Of a stretch of DNA of 64,000 nucleotides, positions 1 to 9,785 are shown piece after piece (positions within the stretch are counted from its first letter, which is position 1; the number at the start of each line of letters is the position of its first letter). The translations under genes were made by a program, and so were the position numbers. Where the stretch lies: contig NZ_JACSDK010000003.1 of the NCBI RefSeq assembly GCF_014925385.1, positions 248,001 to 312,000 of the forward strand, in the 5' to 3' direction. Origin of the DNA: Pelagibius marinus. Lineage in GTDB: Bacteria; Pseudomonadota; Alphaproteobacteria; Kiloniellales; Kiloniellaceae. Below the pieces are notes generated by a model. It worked only from the letters and a program-made list of their open reading frames with translations. It had not been told where the DNA came from and did not search any database.

Positions 1-1485
1 GGCCGGGCAGGCGAAGGCGTAGGGGTAGGGCGTGCGCCGGGCGGCCACCACCTGGTGGTCCGCGGCCAGGGCGGAGAGAACCTCCGGGGCCAGGCTGTCG
101 TCGGCGATTACCGTTGCGCCGCCGGACACGTCGATGCGCGGCTGGTGGAAGGCGTCCTCCAGGCTCATGCCGAAATCGGCCAGGAAGGAGGCGAGCTGCG
201 CCACCGCCGGCATGATCTTGCGCCCGCCGGAGGCGCCGAGGGCGAAGCGCCGCTCTCCCACCTCCCCGATCAGCGGGCAGACGTTCATCAGGCAGCGCTT
301 GGCGGGCGCCAGGGAGTTGGGCTTGCCGGGCTCCGGGTCGAACCACATGATTCCGTTGTTGAGCAGCAGGCCGGTGGAGGGCGAGACGACCCGCGCGCCG
401 AAGGCGGAGAGCAGTGTCTGGGTCATCGCGATCATGTTGCCGTCCTTGTCGGCCACGCAGAAATGCGTGGTGCAGGTCGGCGCGCGCGGATCCTCGTTGT
501 CGCCGTCTTCCGCCAGACGTTTGGCGTAGGCGGCCTTCAGGGCGGCGGCGTAGGCGGTGTAGTGGGCGCCCACCGGGGACGCGGCCGGCGTGAAGCCCTC
601 GGCCAGGCGGGCGAAGACCTCGGCGATGGTGGGCCCGGCGGTCAGCTGCGGCGTGACGTGGAGCCGTGCATCGCGGTAGTCGAAGCTGAGCGCCTCCTGC
701 CATTCGGCCTGGTAGGCCTGCAGGTCGGCCAGGCGCAGGGAACCGCCCTTGGCCTCGACGTCCTTGGCCAGGGCCGCCGCCAGGTCGCCGTCGTAGAGCG
801 CGCGCGGGCCCTGCTCGGCGATTTCCGCCAGGGTCGGGACCATGGCCGACATGTCGATGCGCTGGTCGGAGAGCGCGGTCCAGTTGGCGACGCGCGGCCA
901 CTGGCCGTCGTCCAGGAAGCGGGCGGCGGCGTCCGGATCCTTCGCCAGGTTGCGCGCGGCGGAGGCGATCAGGAGCGCCACGTACCAGTCGACCAGGAAG
1001 CCCTCCTTGGCGCAGGCGATGGCCGGTTGCAGCAGCTCGCGCCACGGCAGGCTGCCGTAGCGCGCGTGGGCCTTGCCCAGGCCGTCGACCAGGCCCGGCA
1101 CGGCGACCGAGGTGGCGCCCATCACGTTGCGGTCCGCCACCACGGCCTTCCAGGGGAAGAGGTCACCGCTGGACTCCTCGCCGGTCAGAGGGAAATCGGC
1201 GGGCTCGAGGCCGGCCGGGGCGCGCAGGCCGTAGAACAGGGCCTCGGCCCGGCTGTCTTCCGCGTGCCACAGCATGGCCGCGCCGCCGCCCGCCGGCCCG
1301 CTCATCCAGGGCTCTACGACGCCGAGGACGAAGGAAACCGCGACCGCCGCGTCCACCGCGTTGCCCCCGGCCGCCAGAACCTCCGCGCCGATCTCCGCCG
1401 CCTTGCGGTGTTGCGCGGCGACGAGGCCTTTGTGCGAGGTGGTGGCGGTCTTGCGGACAGTCTGGGACGAGGAGAAGGAGGACAT
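1..1485 (-). CDS. Gamma-glutamyltransferase family protein, C-terminus off the window
   Basis: The minus strand is open from an ATG at 1485 to the left edge, giving about 495 residues without a stop. The N-terminus has the GGT large-subunit signature (HRKAAEIGAEVLAAGGNAVDA, then GPAGGG). Near residue 340 the product reads TTHFCVADKDGN, the autoprocessing site; its Thr is the N-terminal nucleophile of the small subunit in this Ntn-hydrolase family. Later GASGGRKI fits the oxyanion region. No clear Sec signal is visible, so cytoplasmic GGT-like activity (as in acylase or GGT-like enzymes) is possible as well as periplasmic glutathione cleavage. It transcribes away from the next gene. The family call is firm; the substrate is unknown. 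Confidence 0.9.
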   Translation of the reverse strand, partial: MSSFSSSQTVRKTATTSHKGLVAAQHRKAAEIGAEVLAAGGNAVDAAVAVSFVLGVVEPWMSGPAGGGAAMLWHAEDSRAEALFYGLRAPAGLEPADFPLTGEESSGDLFPWKAVVADRNVMGATSVAVPGLVDGLGKAHARYGSLPWRELLQPAIACAKEGFLVDWYVALLIASAARNLAKDPDAAARFLDDGQWPRVANWTALSDQRIDMSAMVPTLAEIAEQGPRALYDGDLAAALAKDVEAKGGSLRLADLQAYQAEWQEALSFDYRDARLHVTPQLTAGPTIAEVFARLAEGFTPAASPVGAHYTAYAAALKAAYAKRLAEDGDNEDPRAPTCTTHFCVADKDGNMIAMTQTLLSAFGARVVSPSTGLLLNNGIMWFDPEPGKPNSLAPAKRCLMNVCPLIGEVGERRFALGASGGRKIMPAVAQLASFLADFGMSLEDAFHQPRIDVSGGATVIADDSLAPEVLSALAADHQVVAARRTPYPYAFACPA

Positions 1486-1728
1486 AAGGAAGGCACTCCA
1501 GAGGGAATCGAGCCGCTGCGGGCGGAAAGCGGCCAGATTACAGCCTTCTGCCGCCGGCGGCAGCAAGTCGTCGCGGGCGATGCGTGTCACCTCATGGCGG
1601 TGGTGACCCAGGTGCCGGTACCCGCCGGGGTACTTGTCGGACTTGTGACCCTAACCCAGCTTTTTCTCTTCCCCCATTCCGTAGTCTGAAACTATGCCGG
1701 GTGTTGAGCCTGCCGCGCAACAACGTGA

Positions 1729-2178
1729 CTACAATGCATTGCGCGCATTCTCGGCTGCCTTGATTCCAGTCTTCATACAGCGCGGAAAGGCCGAGGCAGT
1801 GAGGTGCTTCATCCGCTTTGTGAAAGCGATCTGTTCGTTCCTGGAAAGAGAACGGATCTCGGCTTCGACGCGCTTGGTATCGCCTGACATGGCCGCGACG
1901 ATAATCGAATAGTCCTCAGGTTCGAAGCTCTGAGTGGCTTCGTCGACGTAGCAGTTGCAGATAGCTTGTTGCACCGAAGGGTCTTTGAGCCGGGACGCCG
2001 CAATACTCGTCATGCAGCTATCGTAAACAGCTGTTGCCTGAGGGTCGCGCCGGGTCGATTGCGAAGCCGCAGCCTGTCTTTCGCCAAGCGTTTCGAACAG
2101 TCCCAGCCCCGCAGCGATGCCCAGCCCAAGCACGCCCGCGACGATCAAGATATAGGTGAAGGTCTGCTGTCGATGCAT
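1729..2178 (-). CDS. Small membrane-anchored protein of unknown function
   Basis: A 149-residue protein that I do not recognise. Residues about 8-28 form one hydrophobic segment (ILIVAGVLGLGIAAGLGLF) without an obvious cleavage site, so it is probably an N-terminal anchor. The remaining 115 residues are charged and would lie in the periplasm. They contain four cysteines (DSCM, AICNCY, PRCM), which could form disulfides. The 197-base spacer downstream and the AT-rich upstream flank suggest a stand-alone transcription unit. A real gene is supported by codon usage with GC-rich third positions and by the coherent membrane-plus-soluble architecture. Confidence 0.7.
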   Translation of the reverse strand: MHRQQTFTYILIVAGVLGLGIAAGLGLFETLGERQAAASQSTRRDPQATAVYDSCMTSIAASRLKDPSVQQAICNCYVDEATQSFEPEDYSIIVAAMSGDTKRVEAEIRSLSRNEQIAFTKRMKHLTASAFPRCMKTGIKAAENARNAL

Positions 2179-2375
2179 CGCTCTCGCCTACCATTTCTGG
2201 TCGCCCGTTTCGGAGTAGCGATTGTATGGCGAAAGATCTTAATAGAATGCGACCCCAAGTTGTAAGGCGGCGCGAATTCTAACGAAATGTCAAATTCTTA
2301 CGAACCGGGAGATTTTTCTGAATTCTCGCCCGCTAGGCCGCCCGCACTCAGGAAAGAGCACGGCCTTGCGGCCGG

Positions 2376-3128
2376 TCAGGCCAGCTGCACCAGGCCGCCG
2401 AGCGGGATGAGTTCCTTGGAGTCCGCCGTGCAGGGGCCGCCCTGCCAATCGCCGTACCATTGGGTGACGTGCAGCCCGGCTTCGGAAATCAGCGCCTCCA
2501 GTTCGTCTTTCGGCGTGAAGCGGATCTGCGAGGTGGCGCTGAAATGTTGTCCCGTAGAAACGACGCGGTAGTGGGTCTCGTAGGTGGCGATGCCCGTGGC
2601 GGGATCGTAGGCCACGTCATTCCAGGCCTCGACGGCGCCGAGCTTGGGGTGTGTGATCTCTTCTCGTGATTCTTCCGGCACCCACTCGCGCCATTCCTCC
2701 ACCGCCGGGTTGCGGCTGTCGAAGATGAAGCGGCCACGCGGGTTCAGGTGCAGGGCGATGGTCCGGAGCGCGGCGAGCTGGTCTTCCGGCGTCAGGAAGA
2801 CCTGGAAGGCGTGACCGGTCAGCAGGATGAGGTCGAAGCGGCGGTCCAGGCGCAGGTCGCGGGCGTCGCCCTCCAGCCACTCGACCCTGTCGCCGCCGGG
2901 CCGCGCCCGCGCCACCGCCAGCATGGCGGCGGCGGGATCGACGCCGACCACCTCGCAGGTTTCGGCGAGCTTCGCCGCCAGTTCCCCGGTGCCGCAACCG
3001 AGGTCCAGCACCGAGCGCGCCCCGGCTGCCAGTCCGGCACAGAAATCGAAGTCGGGGCCCCAGCCGTTCTCCAGGTCGTAGAACTGGACGAGGTTTCCAT
3101 CTTCATAGAGCGGATCGTCGCGACTCAA
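2376..3128 (-). CDS. Class I SAM-dependent methyltransferase
   Basis: A 250-residue protein with a Rossmann methyltransferase fold. Motif I is LDLGCGTGE near residue 42, the acidic residue of motif II is in VVGVDPAAAM, and the post-motif region FDLILLTGHAFQVF follows. This is the small Methyltransf_25/11-type domain that binds S-adenosylmethionine. The C-terminal part (about 170-240) is beta-rich and probably the substrate lid. It lies six bases downstream of the LacI gene stop on the same strand, so it may be the distal gene of the sugar-transport operon. Nothing in the sequence fixes the acceptor substrate (small molecule, tRNA or protein). Confidence 0.8.
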   Translation of the reverse strand: MSRDDPLYEDGNLVQFYDLENGWGPDFDFCAGLAAGARSVLDLGCGTGELAAKLAETCEVVGVDPAAAMLAVARARPGGDRVEWLEGDARDLRLDRRFDLILLTGHAFQVFLTPEDQLAALRTIALHLNPRGRFIFDSRNPAVEEWREWVPEESREEITHPKLGAVEAWNDVAYDPATGIATYETHYRVVSTGQHFSATSQIRFTPKDELEALISEAGLHVTQWYGDWQGGPCTADSKELIPLGGLVQLA

Positions 3129-3134
3129 GAAGGA

Positions 3135-4250
3135 TCACTCGTCACGCGGCGGCGCCACGGATTCGCGTTCAATGAGTGGGCATTCCAGCTTGGTGATGCT
3201 GTAGCGCCCGCCCGGCGGCAACTCCGCCGAGGGAGACGAGAGGATCTGTTCCACGGCCCAGCGGCCCATTTCCCGGTGCGGCAGCACCAGGGTGGTGAGC
3301 TGGGGGGTCAGGTGGCGGGCGACTTCCTCGTCGTCGTAACCGATGACCGAGATGTCTCGCGGAATCTTCAGGCCGCGTTCTTTCAAGGCCTCGTAACAGC
3401 CCAGCGCCATGCGGTCGTTGGAGCAGAAGATCGCGGTCGGCGGCCACTCCAGATCCAGCAGCGCATTGGTGTGCTCGTAGCCGGCGCTCGGCTGCCAATT
3501 GCCCTCGCGCACCAGCGCGGGGTCGTAGGGGATGTCCGCGGTGGCGAGAGCCTGGCGGTAGCCCTTCAGGCGGTCCTTGGCCGCGTCCATCCACATTTCG
3601 CCGGTGATGTGGGCGATGCGCCGGTGGCCGGCGGAGATCAGCGTGTGGGTCGCCCGGTTTCCGCCTGCGACCTCGCCGGGCAGCACGGTGGGGAAGGGGT
3701 TCTGGTCGGCGTAGCAGTTCAGCAGCACCACCGGCACGCCCGCCTCCAGCAGCGCGCGCGGCGGCGTGACTTTGCGCGTCATGATGGTTGCGTAGATGAT
3801 AGCGGCGACGTGATTGTTCTGCACGGCCTCGAGCGTGCGCGGCTCCATCACCGGATCGTTGTAGGTCTGGAAGGCGCTTACCACGTGGCCTGACTGCCAG
3901 GCGGCCTCGCGGGCGCCGTCGAAGGACACCACCGCCTCCGGGCTGGTCGCCATCTGGTCGAAGATGATGGCGATCTGGCACGATTCGAAGCTGCGGCTCG
4001 CCTTGCTGCGCTGATAGCCGTAACCCAGTTCGTCCACCGCCGCTTTGACCCGCCGGCGGGTGCGATCGGAGATGCGGATGCCCGGCGTTTCGTTCAGCAC
4101 GACGGAGACCGTCGACTGGGAACAGCCGGCGACCCGCGCGACGTCGGTCATGGTTACGCGCTTGGCGGGTCGCCCGGGCGAGGAGGGCCGCGGCGACGCG
4201 TCGTCTTCGAGGTTCACGGTTTCAGGGGCTTGTGAAGATTTATGTCGCAT
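3135..4250 (-). CDS. LacI-family transcriptional regulator
   Basis: A 371-residue regulator. After a polar 30-residue leader comes the LacI HTH (VTMTDVARVAGCSQSTVSVVL, about 33-53) and hinge helix (RRRVKAAVDELGY). A periplasmic-binding-protein-like effector domain spans about 85-365. The 30-residue N-terminal extension is longer than in LacI or PurR; an internal ATG just before TDVARVAG would give a more standard length. The gene is immediately downstream of an ABC permease/ATPase pair and probably represses that transporter and the divergent epimerase. A LacI-type palindrome (TAGCGCTA core) lies upstream of the epimerase at 6331-6346. The effector is probably a sugar or sugar acid. Confidence 0.92.
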   Translation of the reverse strand: MRHKSSQAPETVNLEDDASPRPSSPGRPAKRVTMTDVARVAGCSQSTVSVVLNETPGIRISDRTRRRVKAAVDELGYGYQRSKASRSFESCQIAIIFDQMATSPEAVVSFDGAREAAWQSGHVVSAFQTYNDPVMEPRTLEAVQNNHVAAIIYATIMTRKVTPPRALLEAGVPVVLLNCYADQNPFPTVLPGEVAGGNRATHTLISAGHRRIAHITGEMWMDAAKDRLKGYRQALATADIPYDPALVREGNWQPSAGYEHTNALLDLEWPPTAIFCSNDRMALGCYEALKERGLKIPRDISVIGYDDEEVARHLTPQLTTLVLPHREMGRWAVEQILSSPSAELPPGGRYSITKLECPLIERESVAPPRDE

Positions 4251-4275
4251 AGGTCGATTGGTTTTCTGCCGGCTC

Positions 4276-5295
4276 TCAGTCGTTGGCGCGGCTCACCCGC
4301 AGGCGATCGAAGAGCACCGCGATGATGATGAAGGAGCCGACAAAGGTGCCCTGCCAGAAGGTGCTGATGCCCAGCAGGATCAGGCTGTTGCGGATGACTT
4401 CGATGAGGGCTGCGCCGACGACGGCGCCGAAGGCCGTGCCGATGCCGCCGGCCAGGTTGGCGCCGCCGATCACCGCCGCTGCGATGACGCTCAACTCCAT
4501 GCTCTGGCCCAGATTGGTGGTGACGCCGCCCAGCCAGCCGACCTCCAGCACTCCGGTGATGCCGGCCATCAGCGAGGCGAACATATAGACAGAGATCTTC
4601 ACGCTCCTGACGGGAATGCCGGTGAGAGTGGCGGCCTGCTCGTTGCCGCCGATGGCGAAGATGTGACGGCCCCAGCGCGTCCAGCGGAAGAAATAGCCGG
4701 TGCCCAGCGCCAGGACAACAAGGAAGTAGACGGGATGCGGAATGCCGAGGGTCGAGCCGCCGCCCAGCGTCAGCAGGGCCTGGTGGTCGGGTCCGAACTG
4801 ATAGACCATCTTGTTGTCGGACAGCACCATGGCCAGGCTGCGGGCGACGGAAAGCACGCCCAGGGTGACGACGAAGGGCGGAACCTTGAGGAAGGCCACC
4901 ATCACTCCGTTGAACAGGCCCACGGCCAGCGAGGCGGCCAGGGCCAGGGGGACCGCGAGGTAGATCGGATAGCCGGCCGCCATGGTCATCCCTGTCACCA
5001 TCGCAGAGAGTACGACGACGGATCCCACCGACAGGTCGATACCGCCGATGATGATCACCGCGGTCATGCCCAGGGCGACGATGCCGACGAAGGCGAAGTT
5101 GCGCGTCACGTTGAAGAGGTTGCGCTCCGTCGCGAAGGTGTCGGTGACCAGGCTCAGGGTGACGCAGGCGATGACGGCGGCGAGAAAGACCCAGAAGGTC
5201 TGGCGGCTGGTCAGCCAGCTCAGCGGATGGCCGTGCGTCTGCCGGCTGATCGCGTCTTCGAGGCTGGTCACCATGCCCACTTCTTCCCTCGCCAT
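4276..5295 (-). CDS. Sugar ABC transporter permease, RbsC/FrcC type
   Basis: A 339-residue integral membrane protein with about ten hydrophobic segments, the BPD_transp_2 architecture of ribose/fructose/xylose permeases. The N-terminal cytoplasmic stretch is about 30 residues. The family-typical GGIDLSVGSV motif is near residue 88 and GGANLAGGIGT near residue 270. It forms the inner-membrane channel and partners the ATPase encoded 11 bases upstream. The binding protein is not adjacent but is encoded divergently at 7374-8375. The gene ends 25 bases before the LacI gene on the same strand. Confidence 0.92.
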   Translation of the reverse strand: MAREEVGMVTSLEDAISRQTHGHPLSWLTSRQTFWVFLAAVIACVTLSLVTDTFATERNLFNVTRNFAFVGIVALGMTAVIIIGGIDLSVGSVVVLSAMVTGMTMAAGYPIYLAVPLALAASLAVGLFNGVMVAFLKVPPFVVTLGVLSVARSLAMVLSDNKMVYQFGPDHQALLTLGGGSTLGIPHPVYFLVVLALGTGYFFRWTRWGRHIFAIGGNEQAATLTGIPVRSVKISVYMFASLMAGITGVLEVGWLGGVTTNLGQSMELSVIAAAVIGGANLAGGIGTAFGAVVGAALIEVIRNSLILLGISTFWQGTFVGSFIIIAVLFDRLRVSRAND

Positions 5296-5306
5296 GGGGT
5301 TCTCCT

Positions 5307-6047
<741 letters not shown>

Positions 6048-6149
6048 CGGCCGTTACCCCCTCCCTGAAAGGCACGCGCCAAGCGAAGTGAGCTAATATT
6101 ATCTATTACCATCCTTATCCCGGCGGCTTGATGGCGTCAATCGCGCAGC

Positions 6150-6187
6150 GGGCACTCTGGCGTGGCCGCGGCCGCGCCAGAGTGCCC
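6150..6187. repeat. Long perfect-arm palindrome in the divergent spacer
   Basis: Thirteen-base arms (6150-6162 and 6175-6187, GGGCACTCTGGCG and its complement) pair perfectly. The 12-base centre contains GGCCGCGGCC, itself self-complementary, so almost all 38 bases can fold into one hairpin. No T tract follows on either strand, so it is not a standard intrinsic terminator. It lies in the 308-base spacer between the ABC ATPase start at 6047 and the epimerase start at 6356, in otherwise AT-rich DNA. It could be a regulator site, an insulator between the divergent units or a REP-like element. Confidence 0.7.
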
Positions 6188-6330
6188 GATTCCCGGAAAA
6201 TACCATGTTTCTTAATATGATATATGAAAATTGGCGCTTTCTTCCTGCTACCCGATCGTCGCGCTGCAGCATCGATTACTGCTGGAGATTGTGGGAATCA
6301 GATTGACTAATGAAAATTCAGAATATTAGT

Positions 6331-6346
6331 ATGGTAGCGCTATCGA
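6331..6346 (+). promoter_or_regulatory. Probable LacI-family operator
   Basis: The sequence ATGGTAGCGCTATCGA has a perfect TAGCGCTA core (6335-6342) centred on CG, typical of LacI-family operators. It sits just upstream of the ribosome binding site (GAGGT) of the epimerase start at 6356. A LacI-type regulator gene is in the same cluster. Binding is inferred, not shown. Confidence 0.5.
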
Positions 6347-6355
6347 GGTACAGCG

Positions 6356-7336
6356 ATGCGACTTTTGGTGACCGGTGCCACGGGGAAGGTGGGGCGAACC
6401 CTGATTGCCCGCCTGCTGTCCGACGAAAGGTGGGGCGGCGCCGAGATACGTGCGCTCTGCCATAACCGCAGCATCGAGGAGACGGACCGGATTTCCGTGG
6501 TTCGCGGATCGATTGCGGAGCGCGCCGTCGTTGCCGAGGCCCTCGACGGCGTGACCCACGCCGTCCACCTGGCGACCTGCAAGGAAACACCCGACGACGT
6601 CATGGACGTCACCGTCAAGGGGCTGTTCTGGCTGCTTGAGGAAGCGCGCGCGAGCCCGGCTTTCCGCCAGTTCGTGCTGATCGGCGGCGACGCGGCGATC
6701 GGTCATTTCCACTACCGCCTGCCGGTCCCGGCGACGGAGGAAGTGCCGCACCAGGCCTATCCGGGCTGCTACGCGCTCTCCAAGGTGCTGGAGGAGGTCA
6801 TGCTGCAGCAATACTGCCTGCAGTACGACTTCAACGGTTGCTGCCTGCGCGCGCCCTGGATCATGGAGAAGGACGACTTCAAGTACACGCTGTCCTTCGG
6901 CGAGGATGTCTTCGGCGCGCCGCAGTGGCGCGAACTGGTGGGCGAAGAGGTGGCGGAGGACTTCCAGCGCAGTGGCACGGTGCCCTGCCTGCACGACGCC
7001 GACGGCGAACCGTTGCGGCGCAACTTCGTCCATGTCGGCGACCTGGTCGAGGCCATCCTTGCGGCGCTCGACAATCCCAAGGCGCGCGGGCAGCTATTCA
7101 ACATCTGCATGAACCGGCCGATCGACTACGGCGAGGTCGCCGACTACCTGGCGCGCACCCGCGATCTGCCCTCCGTGCGCATCGACAGCAGCTATCACAG
7201 CAATTGGATGGACAACAGCAAGGCGCGCGCCTTGCTGGACTGGGAGCCGCAGTACGATCTGCAGCGCCTGATCGAAGAGGCCTGGAGCTACCAACGAGAA
7301 CACAACGACCCGCGAAGGGTCTGGTATCCGGGCTGA
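6356..7336 (+). CDS. NAD(P)-dependent epimerase/dehydratase (extended SDR)
   Basis: A 326-residue extended short-chain dehydrogenase/reductase. The N-terminus carries the dinucleotide motif as VTGATGKVG (about 5-13). The catalytic Tyr/Lys pair is in GCYALSKVLEE (about residues 138-148). The C-terminal half is the sugar-nucleotide or sugar-lactone domain. It is divergent from the sugar ABC ATPase/permease and directly upstream of the sugar binding protein, so it probably acts on the imported sugar, for example as a sugar or uronate dehydrogenase or epimerase. The start has GAGGT seven bases upstream. The exact substrate cannot be read from sequence alone. Confidence 0.85.
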   Translation: MRLLVTGATGKVGRTLIARLLSDERWGGAEIRALCHNRSIEETDRISVVRGSIAERAVVAEALDGVTHAVHLATCKETPDDVMDVTVKGLFWLLEEARASPAFRQFVLIGGDAAIGHFHYRLPVPATEEVPHQAYPGCYALSKVLEEVMLQQYCLQYDFNGCCLRAPWIMEKDDFKYTLSFGEDVFGAPQWRELVGEEVAEDFQRSGTVPCLHDADGEPLRRNFVHVGDLVEAILAALDNPKARGQLFNICMNRPIDYGEVADYLARTRDLPSVRIDSSYHSNWMDNSKARALLDWEPQYDLQRLIEEAWSYQREHNDPRRVWYPG

Positions 7337-7373
7337 CAACCGCAGCGGCGCGGCCGCTCGCGACAACGGGAGG

Positions 7374-8375
7374 ATGAAGATGACTCTTAGGAAGTTGTTT
7401 GCCGTCATAGCGGCGGCAGCCTTCTCCGTGCTGGCTGCTACGGCCATGGCGCAGGAGAAGAAGACCCTGGCTATCGTGGTCAAGGGCCTCGACAACCCCT
7501 TCTTCGAGCAGATCAATCTGGGATGCAAGAAGTGGATTTCCGAAAACCCGCAGTCCGAATACGAGTGCTATTACACCGGTCCGGCCTCCAGCGCCGACGA
7601 GGCGGGTGAGGTGCAGATCGTTGACGACCTGCTGACGCGCGGCGTCGACGCCATTGCCATCTCGCCGTCCAATGCGCCGGCCATGGCCAATCTCATTCGC
7701 AAGCGCGCGCCCGATATTCCGATCATGACCATCGACGCCGATTTCATGGCCGAGGACGCGGCGCTGCGTGAGACCTACCTCGGCACCGACAACTACCTTA
7801 TGGGCGTGAAGATGGCCGAGCACGCCATGAAGCTGAAGCCCGAGGGCGGGACGGTCTGCCTGCAGCTCGGCAACGTGGCGGCGGATAACATCAACGCCCG
7901 CGCCGCCGGTTTCCGCGACACCATTGCCGGCAAGAAGGGCGTCGACCGGTTGGCCGATACCAACGGCTGGACGGAGATCGACGGCTGCCCGCTGTTCACC
8001 AACGACCAGGTGGATCTCGCCAACCAGCAGATGGCCGACACCTTCACCGCCAATCCCGACCTCGACGCCTTCATCCTGGTCGGCGGCTGGGCGCAGTTCG
8101 CGCCGCAGGCCTATGCCCAGGTGACAGACCAGGTGATGGACAAGCTGAAGAGCAAAGAGCTCATCATCGTGGCCGGCGACACCCTGCCGCCGCAGATCGA
8201 CGCCTTGAAGGCCGGGCGCAGCCACGCGCAAATCGGCCAGCGGCCCTTCGAGATGGGCTACAAGGCGCCTTCGGTGATGATCGAGCTGATCAAGGGGTCA
8301 CCCACCGACGGCACGCTCTACACCGGCCTCGACGAATGCACGCCGGAAAACGTGGACAGCTGTCTGGCCAAATAA
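7374..8375 (+). CDS. Sugar ABC transporter periplasmic substrate-binding protein
   Basis: A 333-residue exported protein. Residues 1-24 are a Sec signal peptide (KLFAVIAAAAFSVLAATAMAQ) cleaved near AMA-QE. The mature part starts KKTLAIVVKGLDNPFFEQ, typical of the Peripla_BP_4 (ribose/fructose type) fold. DAIAISPSNAPAM forms the hinge-proximal loop and several cysteines probably form disulfides (GCKKW, YECYY, ECTPENVDSC). It is 37 bases downstream of the epimerase, so the two are probably cotranscribed. The ATPase and permease that it serves are on the opposite strand. A strong intrinsic terminator follows at 8398. Confidence 0.93.
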   Translation: MKMTLRKLFAVIAAAAFSVLAATAMAQEKKTLAIVVKGLDNPFFEQINLGCKKWISENPQSEYECYYTGPASSADEAGEVQIVDDLLTRGVDAIAISPSNAPAMANLIRKRAPDIPIMTIDADFMAEDAALRETYLGTDNYLMGVKMAEHAMKLKPEGGTVCLQLGNVAADNINARAAGFRDTIAGKKGVDRLADTNGWTEIDGCPLFTNDQVDLANQQMADTFTANPDLDAFILVGGWAQFAPQAYAQVTDQVMDKLKSKELIIVAGDTLPPQIDALKAGRSHAQIGQRPFEMGYKAPSVMIELIKGSPTDGTLYTGLDECTPENVDSCLAK

Positions 8376-8397
8376 CCCTGTGGTTTGCCTCTGAACT

Positions 8398-8437
8398 GAG
8401 GGCGCCCTTCGTTTTCGAGCGGCGCCCTCTTTTTTTT
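8398..8437 (+). terminator. Rho-independent terminator of the epimerase/binding-protein unit
   Basis: A nine-base perfect stem (GAGGGCGCC / GGCGCCCTC, 8398-8406 and 8421-8429) with a 14-base loop is followed directly by eight T residues. It lies 23 bases after the binding-protein stop codon. Confidence 0.9.
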
Positions 8438-8597
8438 GCTGCCGGCGCCATTGCAGCGTTTGGTTGAGGCGCGGCGGCGCTGATCGACTCTGGAGCGCAC
8501 CGCCGTGTCGGAGGGGTGCGTAAGGCTTTGCGTCCTGCTCCACCGCGTCTTAGGCTTTTTCCGTCTCTCGAATCGTATGGCCGATGGGAGGCTCGCC

Positions 8598-9785
8598 ATG
8601 GCCGAAGACCAGCGGCGGCAAGTTGCCGCCCTTGGCCCCGCAGGCGGGGAAGCACAGGCTGTCCTCGGCCCGCCGCGGCAGTATGCTGGCAAGATCGTGC
8701 TGCCCGCCGGTGCGGCAGCCTTCCTTGCAGCTTTGGGGTCCCTGACCGTCTGCTACGGCAGCATTGTGATGACGAGTCTGCTGGGCGTGCAGAAGGAACA
8801 ACTCTTCAATCCTCACGTCCAGGCGGTGCTGATGTGGGGCCTTGCGCTGGTCGCGGTCTTTGCGCTGTGGCGGGACCGGCGGCGCCATGGCGGCACCATC
8901 CCTCTGGCCCTCGGCATCGCGGCACTGGCGATCCTGGTGGGCACGCTCTACCTGAGCTACGACGGCCGCGTGGAATCGCTGGCCTATGTCCTTCTGACCA
9001 TCGCGGCCCTGTTGAACTGGGTCACCTTCCTGGGCGCCCTGAACCGCACCGTGCGTGACCAGGCTCAGGCGATCGACCGGCTGAACCGCAGCCTGGCAAG
9101 CCGGGTCGAAAGCCAGGGGCAGGAGATCGGCCGCCTGGCCCGTCTCAAGCAATTCCTCGCCCCTCAGGTCGCCGAGCTGGTGGTCTCCGAGGGCAAGGAG
9201 GCGCTGCTGGCCACCCACCGCCGCTATGTCGCCTGCCTGTTTTGCGATATCCGGGGGTTCACGGCCCTCTCCGAAGAGATCGAGCCGGAGGAACTCATCG
9301 CCCTGCTGGAGGACTATCACGCGATGCTGGGCGGCCTGGTCGAAGACCACGGCGGCACCATCGGCTTCCTGGCGGGCGACGGCGCCATGGTATTCTTCAA
9401 CGATCCCGTCCCCTGCGAGGAACCGGTGCTCGATGCCGTGAAACTGGCGTGCGATCTGCGCCGCGCCTTCGATGCCATCCGGGAGCCTTGGGCCCGGCGT
9501 GGCGAAACCATCGGCCTCGGCATCGGCATCGCCAGCGGCTTTGCCACGCTTGGTCTCGTCGGCTTCAAGGGGCGCAGCGACTACACCGCCATCGGCAACG
9601 TGGTGAATGTTGCCGCCCGGCTCTGCGACACGGCGGCGGAGGGACAAATTCTGCTCAGTCAGCGCGCCCACGCGGATGTCGAGGGGCAGGTGAAAGCCGA
9701 GGCCATGGGAAGCTTCGACCTCAAGGGCGTCCGCAAGCCGGTCGGGGTCTACGACCTGCGCGGCCTGGTGGAAACGCCCGCCTGA
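8598..9785 (+). CDS. Membrane class III adenylate/guanylate cyclase
   Basis: The N-terminal half has about five hydrophobic segments. A short coiled coil leads into the cyclase homology domain at about residues 210-390. Metal-binding Asp residues are in LFCDIRGFT and AGDGAMVFF; the transition-state Asn and Arg are in GNVVNVAARL; DYTAIGN carries the substrate-specifying Asp. The usual adenine-binding Lys position before the second Asp is Phe (IGFLAGD), so nucleotide specificity is uncertain. I chose ATG 8598 because GGGAGG lies six bases upstream; GTG 8505 and ATG 8577 are in frame but less well placed. It stands alone, ending next to a convergent hydrolase. Confidence 0.85.
   Translation: MAEDQRRQVAALGPAGGEAQAVLGPPRQYAGKIVLPAGAAAFLAALGSLTVCYGSIVMTSLLGVQKEQLFNPHVQAVLMWGLALVAVFALWRDRRRHGGTIPLALGIAALAILVGTLYLSYDGRVESLAYVLLTIAALLNWVTFLGALNRTVRDQAQAIDRLNRSLASRVESQGQEIGRLARLKQFLAPQVAELVVSEGKEALLATHRRYVACLFCDIRGFTALSEEIEPEELIALLEDYHAMLGGLVEDHGGTIGFLAGDGAMVFFNDPVPCEEPVLDAVKLACDLRRAFDAIREPWARRGETIGLGIGIASGFATLGLVGFKGRSDYTAIGNVVNVAARLCDTAAEGQILLSQRAHADVEGQVKAEAMGSFDLKGVRKPVGVYDLRGLVETPA

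Noticed and set aside
55-1689. 544-residue plus-strand frame opposite gamma-glutamyltransferase
   Set aside because: The minus strand encodes the recognised GGT motifs; this frame is an antisense shadow.
8505-8597. Upstream GTG start for the membrane cyclase
   Set aside because: No good ribosome site; ATG 8598 has GGGAGG at six bases.
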